DNA of 64,000 nt from Euwallacea fornicatus (lineage: Eukaryota > Arthropoda > Insecta > Coleoptera > Curculionidae). A program made the translations under genes and the position numbers. A model generated the notes under the pieces. That model was given only the letters and a program-made list of their open reading frames with translations. It searched no databases and was not told where the DNA came from. This document shows, piece by piece, positions 26,201-38,494 of this stretch. Numbering within the stretch: position 1 is the first letter of the stretch; each line of letters begins with the position of its first letter. The stretch lies in NCBI RefSeq assembly GCF_040115645.1, contig NC_089541.1:3658001-3722000 (forward strand). The letters are read 5' to 3'.

Positions 26201-27933
26201 TTTGCTCGGTGGATAACCGCCATTATTTACATTATCTGTACAATCTAAAGAACTAAGGTTTGCGTTGCTTTTTGACTTCCGATGCAACATGCTAGTGTTG
26301 TGTAAAGGGGAAATATTATCCTGATGGAGCGACGATTGACTTAGATGAACACCATTGGAATTGTTAGGCAGCAGGCTGAGTGGCTTCATAGACCGCGTTT
26401 CGTCTACCGATATCTAGAATCGATTGGCATAACTGTGATTTATTGCGTAAACTATTTCGTTAATTAAGACTTGCGAAAATTTAAATTTATGGACATTTCA
26501 ATAATGCTAATGTAATAACTAATTAACTGCATATTTGAATGTTTATGGGCTTGGTTTATTATAAGTTTTATTACTATAGCACCCAACTACAGAACTAAAT
26601 TGGTGCATCTTTTAAATTGTTCTTTTATAAAGCAAGTACTTTTAATGAACGATGAAACAGTGATGATAATTGCCAAGACATATTAACGCCCATAGTATGC
26701 AATTGTTTATTCTTATTGTAGCAATATGTTTAAATTAATAACAGCATTGCATAGCTAGGTCACTATCTGCGAAATAACGTGAAGATGTTTTAAAATTTTG
26801 GTTCTGATATATTAATACTTATACAGTAATCTAAATACACTCCTTCTAATGCAAAAAAATCACTTACGTGTCTCATAGGTGCAGGGGGAGCAGGACCCCT
26901 AGACCTGGTATCACTAGGATTGTGCATTTGCCGTTTCAGCTGGTCCTGAACGCTGCTAAAGTTCTTTGATGGTGTCCCTATTTTGGGACTCGGACTTTTG
27001 TCGGTGCCATTATTATTGAGACTAGTATTAGAAGAACTAAGCGTTGATGCACCTATAAATGAAGGAATTAGCAAAAATTTTTCTCTAACATTTACTTATA
27101 CCTAAACGGCCTGTGGCTTTCAATTTCGGCATGCCCCCCGCAAACAAACCCCCTAAACCTAGCCCATTTGGCATTTGGAGATTGGAACTTGTGGATGTGT
27201 TACTTATCCCGATAGACATGGCGTTATTATTGCTAATGTTGTTTGTTTTACCTAGAAATGAAAGAGTGAGGTCAGCTAAATTGCACATGACGTCCTGAAA
27301 TTAAGAATATGCATATTAATTTATGGTTATACGAATTTAAAAAAATATACATCAAAGTGACGCATTGCAACGTATCTCTATAAAATTGACAATTAAAAAA
27401 TCTTAATACGTCTAAATAAGACCCATTTGTTCAGTTATATTTATTAAGTGAGGCTTTGTTAAGCCTAATTGATGTCATTTTGACACCATCATATTTTTTG
27501 GAATATCATATAGGGGCAGACAAAGCAAAGTTAACTTATTTAATTATATTTCAAATATTTTACGTGCTTTTTGATTTTGACTTCCAAATTCCACACAATA
27601 AATTCCAATGAGGTATATGCTCAACATACCGTAAAGTATTTTGAGGCATTTAATAAAAATTTGCCGTCCCCTCTTTATATGAAAAATAAAATGACATAAA
27701 TATTCTCATACATATGTGTAACCTACAATTTTTTGTTTTAGATATGACTTACCTGGTATCACGGGACCACTTTTATCCACTGTAACAGTCTTTTTCAATT
27801 TCGTTCCTTGTCTGATAGAACTAAGTAAAGCACCCCTTTGATCAGCCCCACCACCACCGCCCCCTAGTTTGGGGAGCGATAATGCTGGCGGCGGAGGTGG
27901 TCCAGGAGGAGGTGGCGGAGGAGGACCTGGCAT
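23242..27933 (-). CDS. Vrp1: Verprolin / WASP-interacting protein (WIP) homologue
   Basis: Proline-rich actin regulator that binds G-actin and holds WASP; in flies it is needed for myoblast fusion. Eight exons from high to low: 27753-27933, 27102-27251, 26868-27052, 26146-26413, 25905-26095, 25318-25557, 24897-25089, 23242-23327; all phases agree and give 497 residues. The N-terminus has poly-proline then a WH2 motif (about residues 31-50: RGALLSSIRQGTKLKKTVT, LKKT at 46-49). The middle is low-complexity Ser/Asn/Pro with several PPPPP tracts. The penultimate exon encodes a WASP-binding-like segment (MEDKFRALFNTPDRFPRPPP, then KLYSTRQ). A splice acceptor at 27945-27946, 11 bp before the ATG, implies an untranslated first exon upstream, perhaps near the CpG-richer 29.5-29.9 kb. 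Confidence 0.9.
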
Positions 27934-27944
27934 TTTCTATGACC

Positions 27945-30900
27945 CTGAAAGAAAACAATTATTTTAGTACACAAAGATTATATATTACATGATTTAGACT
28001 GGTTTGACAAGATTTTAACAAAAAAATGGAACAACTTGCATATGAATTATAAGAGGGCCAAGGCGTCAAATTTTCAGGAAGAAAAAAACTATAAAATATG
28101 TAATTAGAATATATGATACAATATAAGATAATAATAATTACCTAATGAAATTAAACTCATAGGTTGACCTAAATTTGACTGACTAACCATCATACTTTAC
28201 ACTTAAAAAATATCATCTGTATACTCCATTTGTATGAGGTTAAATTAAGTAGTTTTTATAAATTTTCACATTGTAAGTATCATATTGGTTTTTTCATAAT
28301 TTAAAAAATTATGGGCTTATGAGGATCTGTATTTTAATCACTATTATAAAGTAATGGGTGATGGAAATTATTTCTATATCTTTTAGAATTCAATTCTATA
28401 ACGAATGAGAGTCACCAATAAAGTTTCTAGTAATGTTGATTAATAATAAAATTTAGTTGGTAAATTGCATTCACATTCTTACATGTTCATGTACAATCAG
28501 TGAATCTATTCTCTATGAATATGTCAAAGAGAGGATAAAATGTTCGGCAATGTTGATTAGTCGGAAAATTTCATTAGGTAAAAATTTAAATTTCACTCTT
28601 ATATGTTCTTACCGTCGACTGGCAGATAATACATATTTTCAATTTTAATTTTATTCAATGTGTCCAGGAGGCTCAATTGTAAAATATGACTGTTTCAGCT
28701 AAATAAACACAAAATAGAGCATTTAAAATAATTTTAAGATTCCAGGGCCAACCATATTGATTATTAAGACAGACTTTGAAAAGGAACTTAACATAATTTA
28801 AACTTATGGTTTTTGAAGCATGGTCCTTACTTACAACATTTACTTCACTCAAAATATACCTAATTAGTATATAAAATTCAATTACCTTATTATAGACTGT
28901 CCTAATCAGCACTTATCAGAGATAAGAAAAGATATTTTCATAATCCTTTTCTGAAAATTACAGCCTTCCAACAATTTATAACATAAACTCTACAATGGAC
29001 TTGCATGGAAATCAGGGGCCTTACAGGTAAATTTAAATTAGGTCTTTAAACTCATCAGTCTTCTGCCAATAATTTTAAATTGTTTTAAATGCAAGACAAC
29101 ACAACGTTTTATCATAAAACAATGTACTTTAATCTACATCCATGTAGGGGTACATTCAAGGTTGCAAATTTACATCAAGTGCAGTGCATGAGGTTACCCA
29201 TTCAATGTTTCCTATAGATTTATTTTTATAAAAATTGATGGGTTCGATATATTGAAAGTGCAGTAGTATCCGTTATGACGTTATTTCCTGCAGCTGATGA
29301 AATATCTATTGATGATAAGGGGTTTGTAAATAAATATTCAAAATAAAAGTAAATAAGTAGGTTGTCAAGTTATGACACATACACATACCGATGGATGTAG
29401 GCTTGAAACGGAGTATTCCCTAAGGCCTAGATGATGCGATTTCACATTACTGGGCTTATTACTATCCCGGGTGCATTTTATTTTCACTAAATTCGACTTT
29501 AATTCAGCAGAAATCCGGAAAACTTTCTAGACTGGAGACGTTTTTATCGTGGAATCCAATCAACATGGCCGAAATGAATGATGGAAGGACCGTGAAACGC
29601 ACGCGCAAAACTGACGGAACAACTTTCCTTCGATTTGAACGGGTTCTTTTTCACCGGATTTATTTTGCAATTTAAAACGTTTTAAATGAAATTATTTACA
29701 GTTATCAGCGGCAGTTCTCTTTAGGAACACAATAGTAACAATTACGGCTAATTAAAATTCTAATTTAGGTGACGTAACGACAACGACCGCATGCCGTGGG
29801 GCAATGCTTTCGTGAGACTTGTCCCCCAGTGTGTATTGTTTTGGCGCGACCGGCTAAGTTTAAAATTATTCGGCAGGAGAGCTGCTAAAAATACGAAAAC
29901 AAGAAACTAATTCATTCCTTGTTCGACCTTGGGCTACTCGGTATTTTGGTAAGCTATCTGGGAGATATTTATCTTCGTTTATAATTAAATATTCCAGGTT
30001 TTGATAGCTCTGACCATGAAGCACTAAAGTTTCTGGGACTATGCATACGCAATTATTATAGGATACACTTACCTGTTTTGCTTTTTAGCGTCTGATGATT
30101 AATAACATCATTCATATAAAATGTTTTCAGCCTCCGCTGAATTGGAGTGGAGAACATGACGTTAAGTTTTGAAGAAATTGTTCCTATCGCCAAGCCCAAA
30201 AATAAGGCAAGAACTTATTGTACGGCGATTTATTTAAATAACGCCTAACGTGTTCATCGACCGGCTCTAAGGATGTTTCTAGCAAATACAACGTGGTACT
30301 TTAAGAGGATAACAAATATCGTTCAGAGCATTCGAGCCATCAACCGCCTTCGGCCATATTATAAATTTTTTTTAAGCCCGACAAGGAAAGTACATTTTTC
30401 TTGGCCTTAATACCCAGGGATTTTTATTTATAGGGCCTTATGAAGAAACTGACATACGCCATCAAAATACGTGATGCTGAAGATTTTTGTAAATGTGGTG
30501 AAGCAACTGCGACGAGAATTTTACACAAAGAAACCTGCACGTTACGATGATTTTTGGGTACGCGGAGCAAGATTTTGTGTTTAGCAACAACTGTAAATTG
30601 GAAAATTGTTTTTTATTTTAAAATAGATGAACAATTATTAAAAAGTGAAAAACGTCTCTATTTGTTATGCAACCTTTACTATATTTTCGTTAAATCTGCT
30701 TCTTTTGGGAACATGATGTACAGGTCTAATCATATTGCATGTAATCGAATGATAATGCAAAAATTAATCCTTCAAAACCTTTGGTTCTTTACCCAATATT
30801 CAATATCTTTGATGTTTTTTGGTCCGACCGAATGGTAACGAAGTTATCTTTATGGTCGTGGGAGCCTATACCACAATAAGAGCAAATTTTTCCAGAAAAG

Positions 30901-32668
30901 AATCCAAATCTGTTTGTACGTCATTTTTCGTTCTTTGAGTCGGGATTGTACTTACTCTAGCCAATAGCCTATACCCACAAAAATCTTTTTTATTCCGGCA
31001 ATCTCGATGATCAGCACAATTGTACTTTTTATTGGGCCTTCGAACCGAATTACAAGCAAGATTTAATATTTTTTATTCTTTGGTCAGAGCCTGAACATGA
31101 GCATTATAATGAAATTGTTTTGAAGTGTATAGAAAATATATGTTGACCAAGGACTTATTTGACGATTTTGATACTTTGCGATACCTTAATGATAAATATT
31201 TACATGATAAGGTGATGATGGAGATCTGAGGATTCATGAAAACCATTATATCTTACATGCATAAATTAAAGAAGTACATACATAGGTAGCTCAATGCTAC
31301 TTTTCTTTTTTAATTCTTAATACGGTGCGTCTAAATTGTAAATACTCGTTGACAACAATGAATAATAAAGTGAATGAAATAAAATTAAAGGAGATATATG
31401 TACCTATGACGCGTTTAAAATGTAGAAAAGAGAAATATGCATACTCAAACATGCAAGTCCACATTTACCAATACGTTGATCATACTTATTAAGACTATAG
31501 GTATGTTAGTCATAAGTATTTTCTTAAATTGATTCGTCATGTACCTATGATGAGAGATTTGCATATTAGACTTTATAGTAGGTAGTAGACAACATTTTGT
31601 ATTGTAGGATCTATTGTAAAACTGTTTTCTAATTGAAAAACAAAATTGATTTTATTTAGTGTCCAATATTTTGCGTTAACTCTGTTAAACCAACCCCTCT
31701 AGTTTACATCAAGGGAGAAACACATACTAGTTCCTCTATTATGCATTTAAGGAATAAAACTGATATGACAATATCAAGGCCTGGACGGTATTTTAGAATG
31801 TCTCGTGAAAGAAGCAAGTGTATCATTTTCTTAACATATGTATCTATGTATATATTAATTATATTTTTATTGGCACAATACGCAGTTATCTACAATACAT
31901 TAAGAAAGCGTATTATGTTCAACTTATTAGTCTCAGAAGTGGAGATGTACCCACATCCATGATACCCATATATTTTTTTCACCTTTATCAGCTCACGTTC
32001 GTCGATTAATATATTTATGGTCTACCGTATTATAAAATAAAGTTAACTCTATAATCTATATTCAAATATTATTTTCCAGAATGAATTAGTATTAAATTAT
32101 CAAAGTGACTTCGTTTACTTCGTTAGAGAGTTGTTAACGTATAAACTTTTCTCGGCAGAGAAGATATTAGGACATTATCACACTTATTGTAGCTCTAGAT
32201 AGATAAGACATTTTTTAAATGTTCACAGATTGTCGGAGCTAAGCAAAATGGTGCAAATCTAGCCGATCCACAGTAAATATTAGCAATTTTATTGGCATTG
32301 TTTCTTATTCATTACGCCCATTAGGCGACGTGCAAGGCTTCAATGTTTGACACAATCGTGATTAGTTCTCAGGTACATCCTTATAGAAAAACTATGTAGA
32401 AATCTCATCACTTACTTTTTGGACAATTATTAATGAGTGTAAGTAATTATAATTATACCTTAATTCATGGGTATTCTATTTCCTACCATTGTGTGCGTTT
32501 ATTTAATTATCGATTTAAATGATGTTGGGTGAAGGTATATGTGTACTAACACGCATCTATATCTGAAATAAAGAATCTACGAAACAAACATACCCCATCA
32601 AATTCTCTTATGTTAATATGTAATAAAGGAGCAATTTTCAATTATCGTAGGTACTTGTACTGTTTTAG
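27945..32668. other. Gene-poor gap upstream of verprolin and SLC10
   Basis: About 4.7 kb without a recognisable coding exon. The segment 29480-29900 is less AT-rich and has several CpG dinucleotides (for example GACGTAACGACAACGACCGC), so it is a candidate promoter and 5' UTR for the minus-strand verprolin gene. The rest is AT-rich with short open frames (28457, 30554, 31741) that show no homology. The SLC10 promoter presumably lies just before 32669. Confidence 0.4.
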
Positions 32669-34609
32669 ATGGTCCTCAGAACTGTGATCGCTATTGAAGC
32701 AACATGGATGCTCTTATTCTGCAATATTTTTTTCGCAAATGCAGTTACCAACATATCGTTCACCCCATCCAACATTACAGTTCATATGGGTGAAGTTGAA
32801 ACAATTGAATATTTTGTAACTTCAATAGGTAAGATTATTCTAATATTGTAACTTTTTGAGAGAAAATTAATAAATTTTTTAAATCTTATATTAATATATG
32901 GACTTTTTGTTCACAAGAGCTGTAAAATCTTTCACTATAAAATGGTCAAAATCATCAACTTATTAAGTAATGTAAAAAAAACCAAAACATCATTTAGGAG
33001 TACTTAAACAACCATACCTTTAATAGATGAAGGAACATCATGCAAACTTTATAGCGAGAACGAACACATTGCTTATTTAGAGAAAGTTATTGACATTTCG
33101 ACTACTGGTCCCGGATCTTTCAAGGTTCATGGAAATTTCTTGGGTAAGATATAAATAATTTCTCAAATACAATATCATCTATATAGACACACTTCAGCTC
33201 CATAGAAGCCTATAATTCACATTCCTGTATTTTTTTTGTCTAATAACTCTTTTATAGGCTATACATTCATCTCTTGTCGGAACATGTCAATTCCAACTCG
33301 TATTGATGATCAACTGGATATTCGATGTCTACGTAGACCAATACTTGTTGATACAATCTTCACTGCCTCTGTTGGCACTCTTGTGGCCATAATCTACATA
33401 AACTTTGGTTGCGCAGTAAATTGGGGCGAACTAAGAAATTTACTCAAAAAGCCGATTGGACCACTCCTAGGATTCTCGGGACAGTTCATTTTAATGCCAT
33501 TGGTAATAATTTTCATATGGTTTGTATTTAAATAACATTGGAAAATTATATAAATATTTTAGATTAGCTATGGAATGGGATTTGTTCTTTTTCCCAACGA
33601 TCCCACAATACGGTTGGGAATGTTCTTCACTGGCGTGGCTCCTGGAGGAGGAGCTTCAAATATCTGGACTGCCATTCTAGAAGGAAATATCGATTTGTCC
33701 ATTTTGATGACCACAGTAAGCACTTTAGCCGCTTTCGTGATGATTCCTCTGTGGATGTTCACACTTGGTGTTACTATTTTTCATGACGCTAATATTGCGG
33801 TAGAATTACATACATAATAGTAGTAATAAAAATCTCTAAAATGCTTATTTTAAGGTTCCATATTCTCAAATTGCAACTTACGTAGTGGGATTGATAATTC
33901 CTCTTGGAATTGGGTATCTCATTCAGCGTTACTTGGTGAAGCTGGGACAATTCTTAAAGAAGATATTAAAGGGATTCTCGTCGCTGCTGATATTGTACAT
34001 TATTATATTTGCGATTGTTACGAACCTGTATTTATTTGAGTTATTCTCATGGCAAGTAGGTATTGATTCATGTGGTAGCTAAATTAACGTTTTATGATAA
34101 TTTTATTTGGCAGATCGTTGTTGCTGGTATGGTGATTCCATGGATGGGATATTTAATAGGATATATCGTAGCTAAAATCTTGAAGCAATCAAATCCCGAT
34201 GCTATTGCCATTGCAGTAGAAATTGGTATACAGAACACAGGAATCTCGATATTTTTGCTTCGGTTCTCGTTGGATTCACTTTACGCGGACTTGACCACAG
34301 GTATTTTAAGCTCACCAATTTGTAACGTATGGTATACATGAAAATAATACTTAATGCTGTGTTTTAGTCGTACCTGTAGCGGTCGCCATAATGACTCCAA
34401 TTCCATTGGGACTGCTGTTTATATGCATGAAGATTAAGCAAAGGTAAACCAACTCGCTTAAATTTGACATTATAATAAGTTATTCCTTGTCCAGATTTTG
34501 GTCGGGAGGAAAGACCTTGATTACAGAGGAAGAGGGCAGTCCCCGAAGAAGTATTAGCTCTAAAAAAGTAGATGCTCCAAACGTTGATAATCCAGTTAAA
34601 GAGGCTTAA
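32669..34609 (+). CDS. SLC10-family sodium/bile acid cotransporter-like protein
   Basis: Multi-pass membrane transporter of the SBF/SLC10 fold (Na+-coupled uptake of organic anions in characterised members). Eight exons: 32669-32828, 33027-33143, 33258-33502, 33563-33799, 33855-34055, 34114-34300, 34368-34443, 34495-34609 (445 residues). The N-terminus has a hydrophobic signal-like stretch and a luminal or extracellular domain of about 100 residues, as in insect and P3-type members. SBF hallmarks follow: GFSGQFILMPL, GVAPGGGASN, and IGIQNTGISIFLL in the second half. The substrate cannot be told from sequence. The C-terminal tail is short, hydrophilic and Ser/Lys-rich. All introns after the first two are under 70 bp. 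Confidence 0.9.
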
Positions 34610-34980
34610 TCGACGCGACGATCTTCTAAAGAAATATGTTAGAAAATAAATACCTATATACCATTTTATTATTGAACCTAATATTTGATGACTTACTCTT
34701 CAACTAATTTTCAGAAAATGACAAATGATTAAAGTATTAGTGCACAGGAACGAGAACTTTGCATATATTTTCAATTATTTTTTATTTTACAAATAATATA
34801 ATTCTCTTTCAAACTAGTAATAATCGGGACCTAGAATAAAAAACTGTTGAGATAAATGTAAGTAAATATTGTCAATATATTTTTATAACAGTAATAATGA
34901 CAAAAAAAATTGTTTAATTTTTATTAAAACATTCCCTACACATATCCACTCCTATCAAATTCATGAAAACAAACATATCT
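34610..34980. other. Convergent gap between SLC10 gene and hydrolase copy b
   Basis: 371 bp of AT-rich sequence holding both 3' ends; nothing else recognised. Confidence 0.5.
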
Positions 34981-35847
34981 CTAATTAAAACTCGTTTTGA
35001 TTCGAACATCGTCTTCTTCATTAACAAAGATATTTTCTTTAACATTGCTTAAACTGCGGTCTTGAGCGTTATAATTCTCAAGCAGAAAAGTATTTAAATC
35101 CTCGGCAAATCTCTCGGGATTGTTGAGATGAACGTGATGCGTCCCTTTTACAAAACGAAAAACATACTTAATACCATTTTTCTTAAATACTTCGAGAATT
35201 TCGTAAAAATTTTCGTGGTGTGTTCCATGAGACGAAGCTCTCACCAAGAACACTGGACATTTAATGTTAGGCGCGTTTTTCATCAATTCTGCAGTCGTAA
35301 AACAAAACATTTCACACTGTTTTAACCTCGGATCTCGAGTGAAATAGTATTTTTCAGGATATATCTTTGAAGGAGCTACATTACGATTCATGAGATGCTT
35401 TACGTGATTGATTTGAATTGACTCGTTGAGTGGAGCGTGCATTTTCTTTTTAATTTCAGATATCTTGTAACTTGGAGGTTCTTTCTTACTCACGAAAAAT
35501 TCATTAGACCGTGGAAAATCTTGTATAATATTGCTCATTAGGGACACATGGTGCCGTGGCCATAAAGGCAAATGAATGTCCATGCAGGTTAACATGTCTA
35601 CTCTGTCGGGGTACATAAAGGAATAGATTAAACTGGTGGCACCGCCTAAAGAATGTCCAAGTAGTGAAAGTTTGGGCCAATTAAAGTATTTGCGGATGTA
35701 CTCAACAGTCAGTAGAAAAACAGTAATGTTGTAGAAACAGCCGACTGGTATGCGAGACGCAAAGCCATGGCCCGGAAAATCCACGGCTAGATATCCAATA
35801 TTTCTGCTTAGAAGAGGCAATAGTCGATCAAATGAACCACAGTTGTC
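34981..35847 (-). CDS. Second (distal) terminal exon of the kraken/SERHL-like hydrolase, copy b
   Basis: One exon of 289 codons including stop that opens with a splice acceptor (AG at 35848-35849) and DNCGSFDRLLPLL. It carries the full alpha/beta-hydrolase core: DFPGHG, nucleophile elbow GHSLGGA, and a likely catalytic His in GTHHVHLNN. It is a diverged tandem duplicate of the exon at 36026-36898 and starts in the same phase (0). Only 178 bp separate the two, and no start codon with the family N-terminus (the HGWQ part of the oxyanion region) lies between. It could be expressed only by splicing from the exon at 38321-38494, giving a 346-residue isoform, or it is an orphaned copy. The open frame without lesions argues for use. 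Confidence 0.8.
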   Translation of the reverse strand, partial: DNCGSFDRLLPLLSRNIGYLAVDFPGHGFASRIPVGCFYNITVFLLTVEYIRKYFNWPKLSLLGHSLGGATSLIYSFMYPDRVDMLTCMDIHLPLWPRHHVSLMSNIIQDFPRSNEFFVSKKEPPSYKISEIKKKMHAPLNESIQINHVKHLMNRNVAPSKIYPEKYYFTRDPRLKQCEMFCFTTAELMKNAPNIKCPVFLVRASSHGTHHENFYEILEVFKKNGIKYVFRFVKGTHHVHLNNPERFAEDLNTFLLENYNAQDRSLSNVKENIFVNEEDDVRIKTSFN

Positions 35848-36025
35848 CTAGAACAAAATAAACGTCCTCTCAGATACTGAAAACGCATTTTACTCATCAA
35901 TTAATGGAACACAATGGGTGAGACGCTTGTGGCAATAACACTAAGATTAAAAAGAGACTATCAAAGAAATACTTAATAATTTTATTAAAATAAATAAATG
36001 AACATTTAATATATAATAAATTACT

Positions 36026-38494
36026 CTATGATTCTGTAACAAATATCTTATTCATTTTAAGATCTTCATTTACAATTATATCAGGTGTGATACCACCTAT
36101 ACTCCTGTCTTCAATATTATGCTTTCGAATAAAGTTGCTAATTAATCCAGCAAGTTCCGCTGGATCATTTAAGTGACCGTGATGTGTGCCATTTATATAA
36201 TGGAAGTCGCAATCCCGACTGTTGCGTTTTAACACATCAAGAACGTCATAAAAGTTTTGTTTAATTTCGTAGTAAGATCCTTGCTTATGTTTCGACATAA
36301 AAATTGGGCAGGTAATATTTTGAGCATGCTCAACTAATTCTTCTTGAGAAAAGTTAAGCAGTTCTCCCGATTTTAATCTTGGATCTCTAGTGAAGTAATA
36401 TTTTCCTGGGTGTTCTTTAGATGGAGCAATGTTTCTCTCAAGGATATAGGGGGTGTATTCTAAATTCACTGACCCTTTGTTCGGTGCATGTACCTTCAGT
36501 TTGATTTCTTCAACACTATAGCTTGGAGGCTCTTTATCACTTGAAACTCTTTCGTTATTTTGTAAAAATTTGTCAATATATTTTGCCATACTACCAATTC
36601 GATTTTTAATAATTAGAGGCTTAGCTCCATCCAGGCATATCACAAAATCTATGTTTTGGGGGTAGAGCATCGTGTAGGTGTAAGAAGAAAGACCACCAAG
36701 TGAGTGGCCCATCAAAGATACTTTTGGCCATTGAAAGAATTTTCTGATGTACTGAATGGTCAACAAGTACGTTGTGAAATGATAATATATTCCAAGAGGG
36801 AGACGGGATGAGTATCCATGACCTGGGAAGTCTATTGCAAGAAATCCAATATTTTTTTGTAATAGAGGGATAAGACGGTCAAAGGTACCACAATTGTCCT
36901 GGAATTGCAGAAAGAACAGAAATAGAAATTTTGACGGAAAAATAATGGAATTGTGATGATACATTCTTAGTTGAATACTAGGTTAATATTTTATTAAAGG
37001 GCCACTCCTATATGGTTGAATATAGGCGTGGCCATTTAATAAAATATTAATTTTATGAAACATCCTTGAAAAATCAATAAACCTTGAAGAAAACTAAAAG
37101 TATATAATCTTCAATGGCAAATTCAGAAAAATAGAAGTCACATCAACTAATTGATGGGTGCTTCTTCTTATGTGGCAGTATTTATTAGATCTGATGAACA
37201 AGGCTTTGAGGCACTTCTTTTGAATTTTAATATTTTTGTTCTTACTATGACTATCCACTCTATTATTTTCAAAAGCATGAAGAGGTATGGTAATTGTATA
37301 ATGCAATGTTGTGCAATATGACAAGAGTACAACATTTTAAACCTCTTTTTAGATCAAGTTATCTGCTAAACACAAGTGATAGAAATAATATTCAAAATTT
37401 ATTGTGAATACAGTATTGTATTGAAGGAAAAAAATCAGAAAATACTATAGCATTTTGGAAATACAAAAATGATAGTGGAAATTCAATTTCCAGCATGCTC
37501 GAACACTATGTACATATAAAAAAAAGTTGTAAATAACCTCAAAAATTATTAATATTGTCGAAGAAGGCATTACCAAAATAGTGATGTACTATTCTGAAGT
37601 TATCTCAATATTTGTCATGGTTCACTAAAATGTTAATTAGTTTATTTATTATTAAATTCATAAATAAATAAATGCAGAAATATTTTCTTCCAGGGTTTAA
37701 TGAAAATCTTGATGAAGAGAACACATATTGTTCTAGTACTTATATATGCTGTTTAAATACATACATATGTATATATATTTTTGTGCTTTCACCAGTTTTT
37801 ACTAATAATATTTGTTGAGATTGAATGAATTATATCAATCAAGTAGTTATTAGAACATAAGGAATGATATTGACCATGTGGCCAGGTATTTTTAACCCCT
37901 TTATCTCTTTTGTGGTGGGTCATTTTCCATTTTTCCAACAAATAAATCTCACTGTTCAATTTAAAAACTTTTGTGTTCTTGTCATTTGAGTGTATAAATA
38001 GCTTTCCCTGTATACTTGATTCATTTAGATTATTAAATCTTAATGAATAAATGTGCTCTTGTCACAACTTGAAAAGCCAACAGAACTAAATGTAAAATAA
38101 AAAAAAATTATCTAAATTTTGACGCCTGTTTATTGTAAACTTTCAATATTCATATAAAATAAACTTACAAAAGGACATGTAGATGAAGCTTGGTGCATTA
38201 AATGGAGGTCACCTTGTATAAGAGTAAATTTTAAATATATAGTTTTCAGTTACATCATGAATTTTGAAAAATTATGAAGTATTCAACTAAGACTGTCAAG
38301 TTTTTCTGTTTTTAACTTACTTGCCATCCATGTAGGCATAAAATAGGCCTTTGATCTTTGGGGCCCCACCACTTTCCTCTGACTTCTCCCCATGGCACTG
38401 GAATCGAAACTTCTTGAATTTGTTTTTCACTGGAGAAGGCTCGTATAAGAGCTGGACTCTTGGGCAATTTCAGAAATGTCTTTAAAACAGTCAT
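36026..38494 (-). CDS. Serine hydrolase-like protein (kraken/SERHL family), copy a
   Basis: Two exons: 38321-38494 (58 codons) and 36026-36898 (290 codons plus stop), joined at phase 0 to make HGWQ-DNCG, the family's oxyanion-hole region; total 348 residues. Catalytic motifs are GHSLGGL (Ser124) and a likely His in NGTHHGHLNDP. The first exon begins MTVLKTFLKLPKSPALIRAFSS, which is basic and amphipathic and could be a mitochondrial or peroxisomal-type leader; this is inference. Fly kraken and vertebrate SERHL are the closest families I recognise, with roles in digestion, detoxification or muscle that are poorly defined. Downstream lies a second complete terminal exon (34981-35847). The 1.4-kb intron holds a 30-bp-arm hairpin. 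Confidence 0.88.
36984..37049. repeat. Near-perfect 30-bp inverted repeat (hairpin)
   Basis: Arms 36984-37013 and 37020-37049 are complementary with about two mismatches around a 6-nt spacer. It sits in the intron of the hydrolase gene just upstream of exon 36026-36898. It could be a tiny MITE relic or a structured intronic element. Confidence 0.85.

Noticed and set aside
30554..30838. 94-codon frame in the gene-poor gap
   Set aside because: Composition typical of AT-rich noncoding DNA; no signature and no plausible promoter or neighbours.
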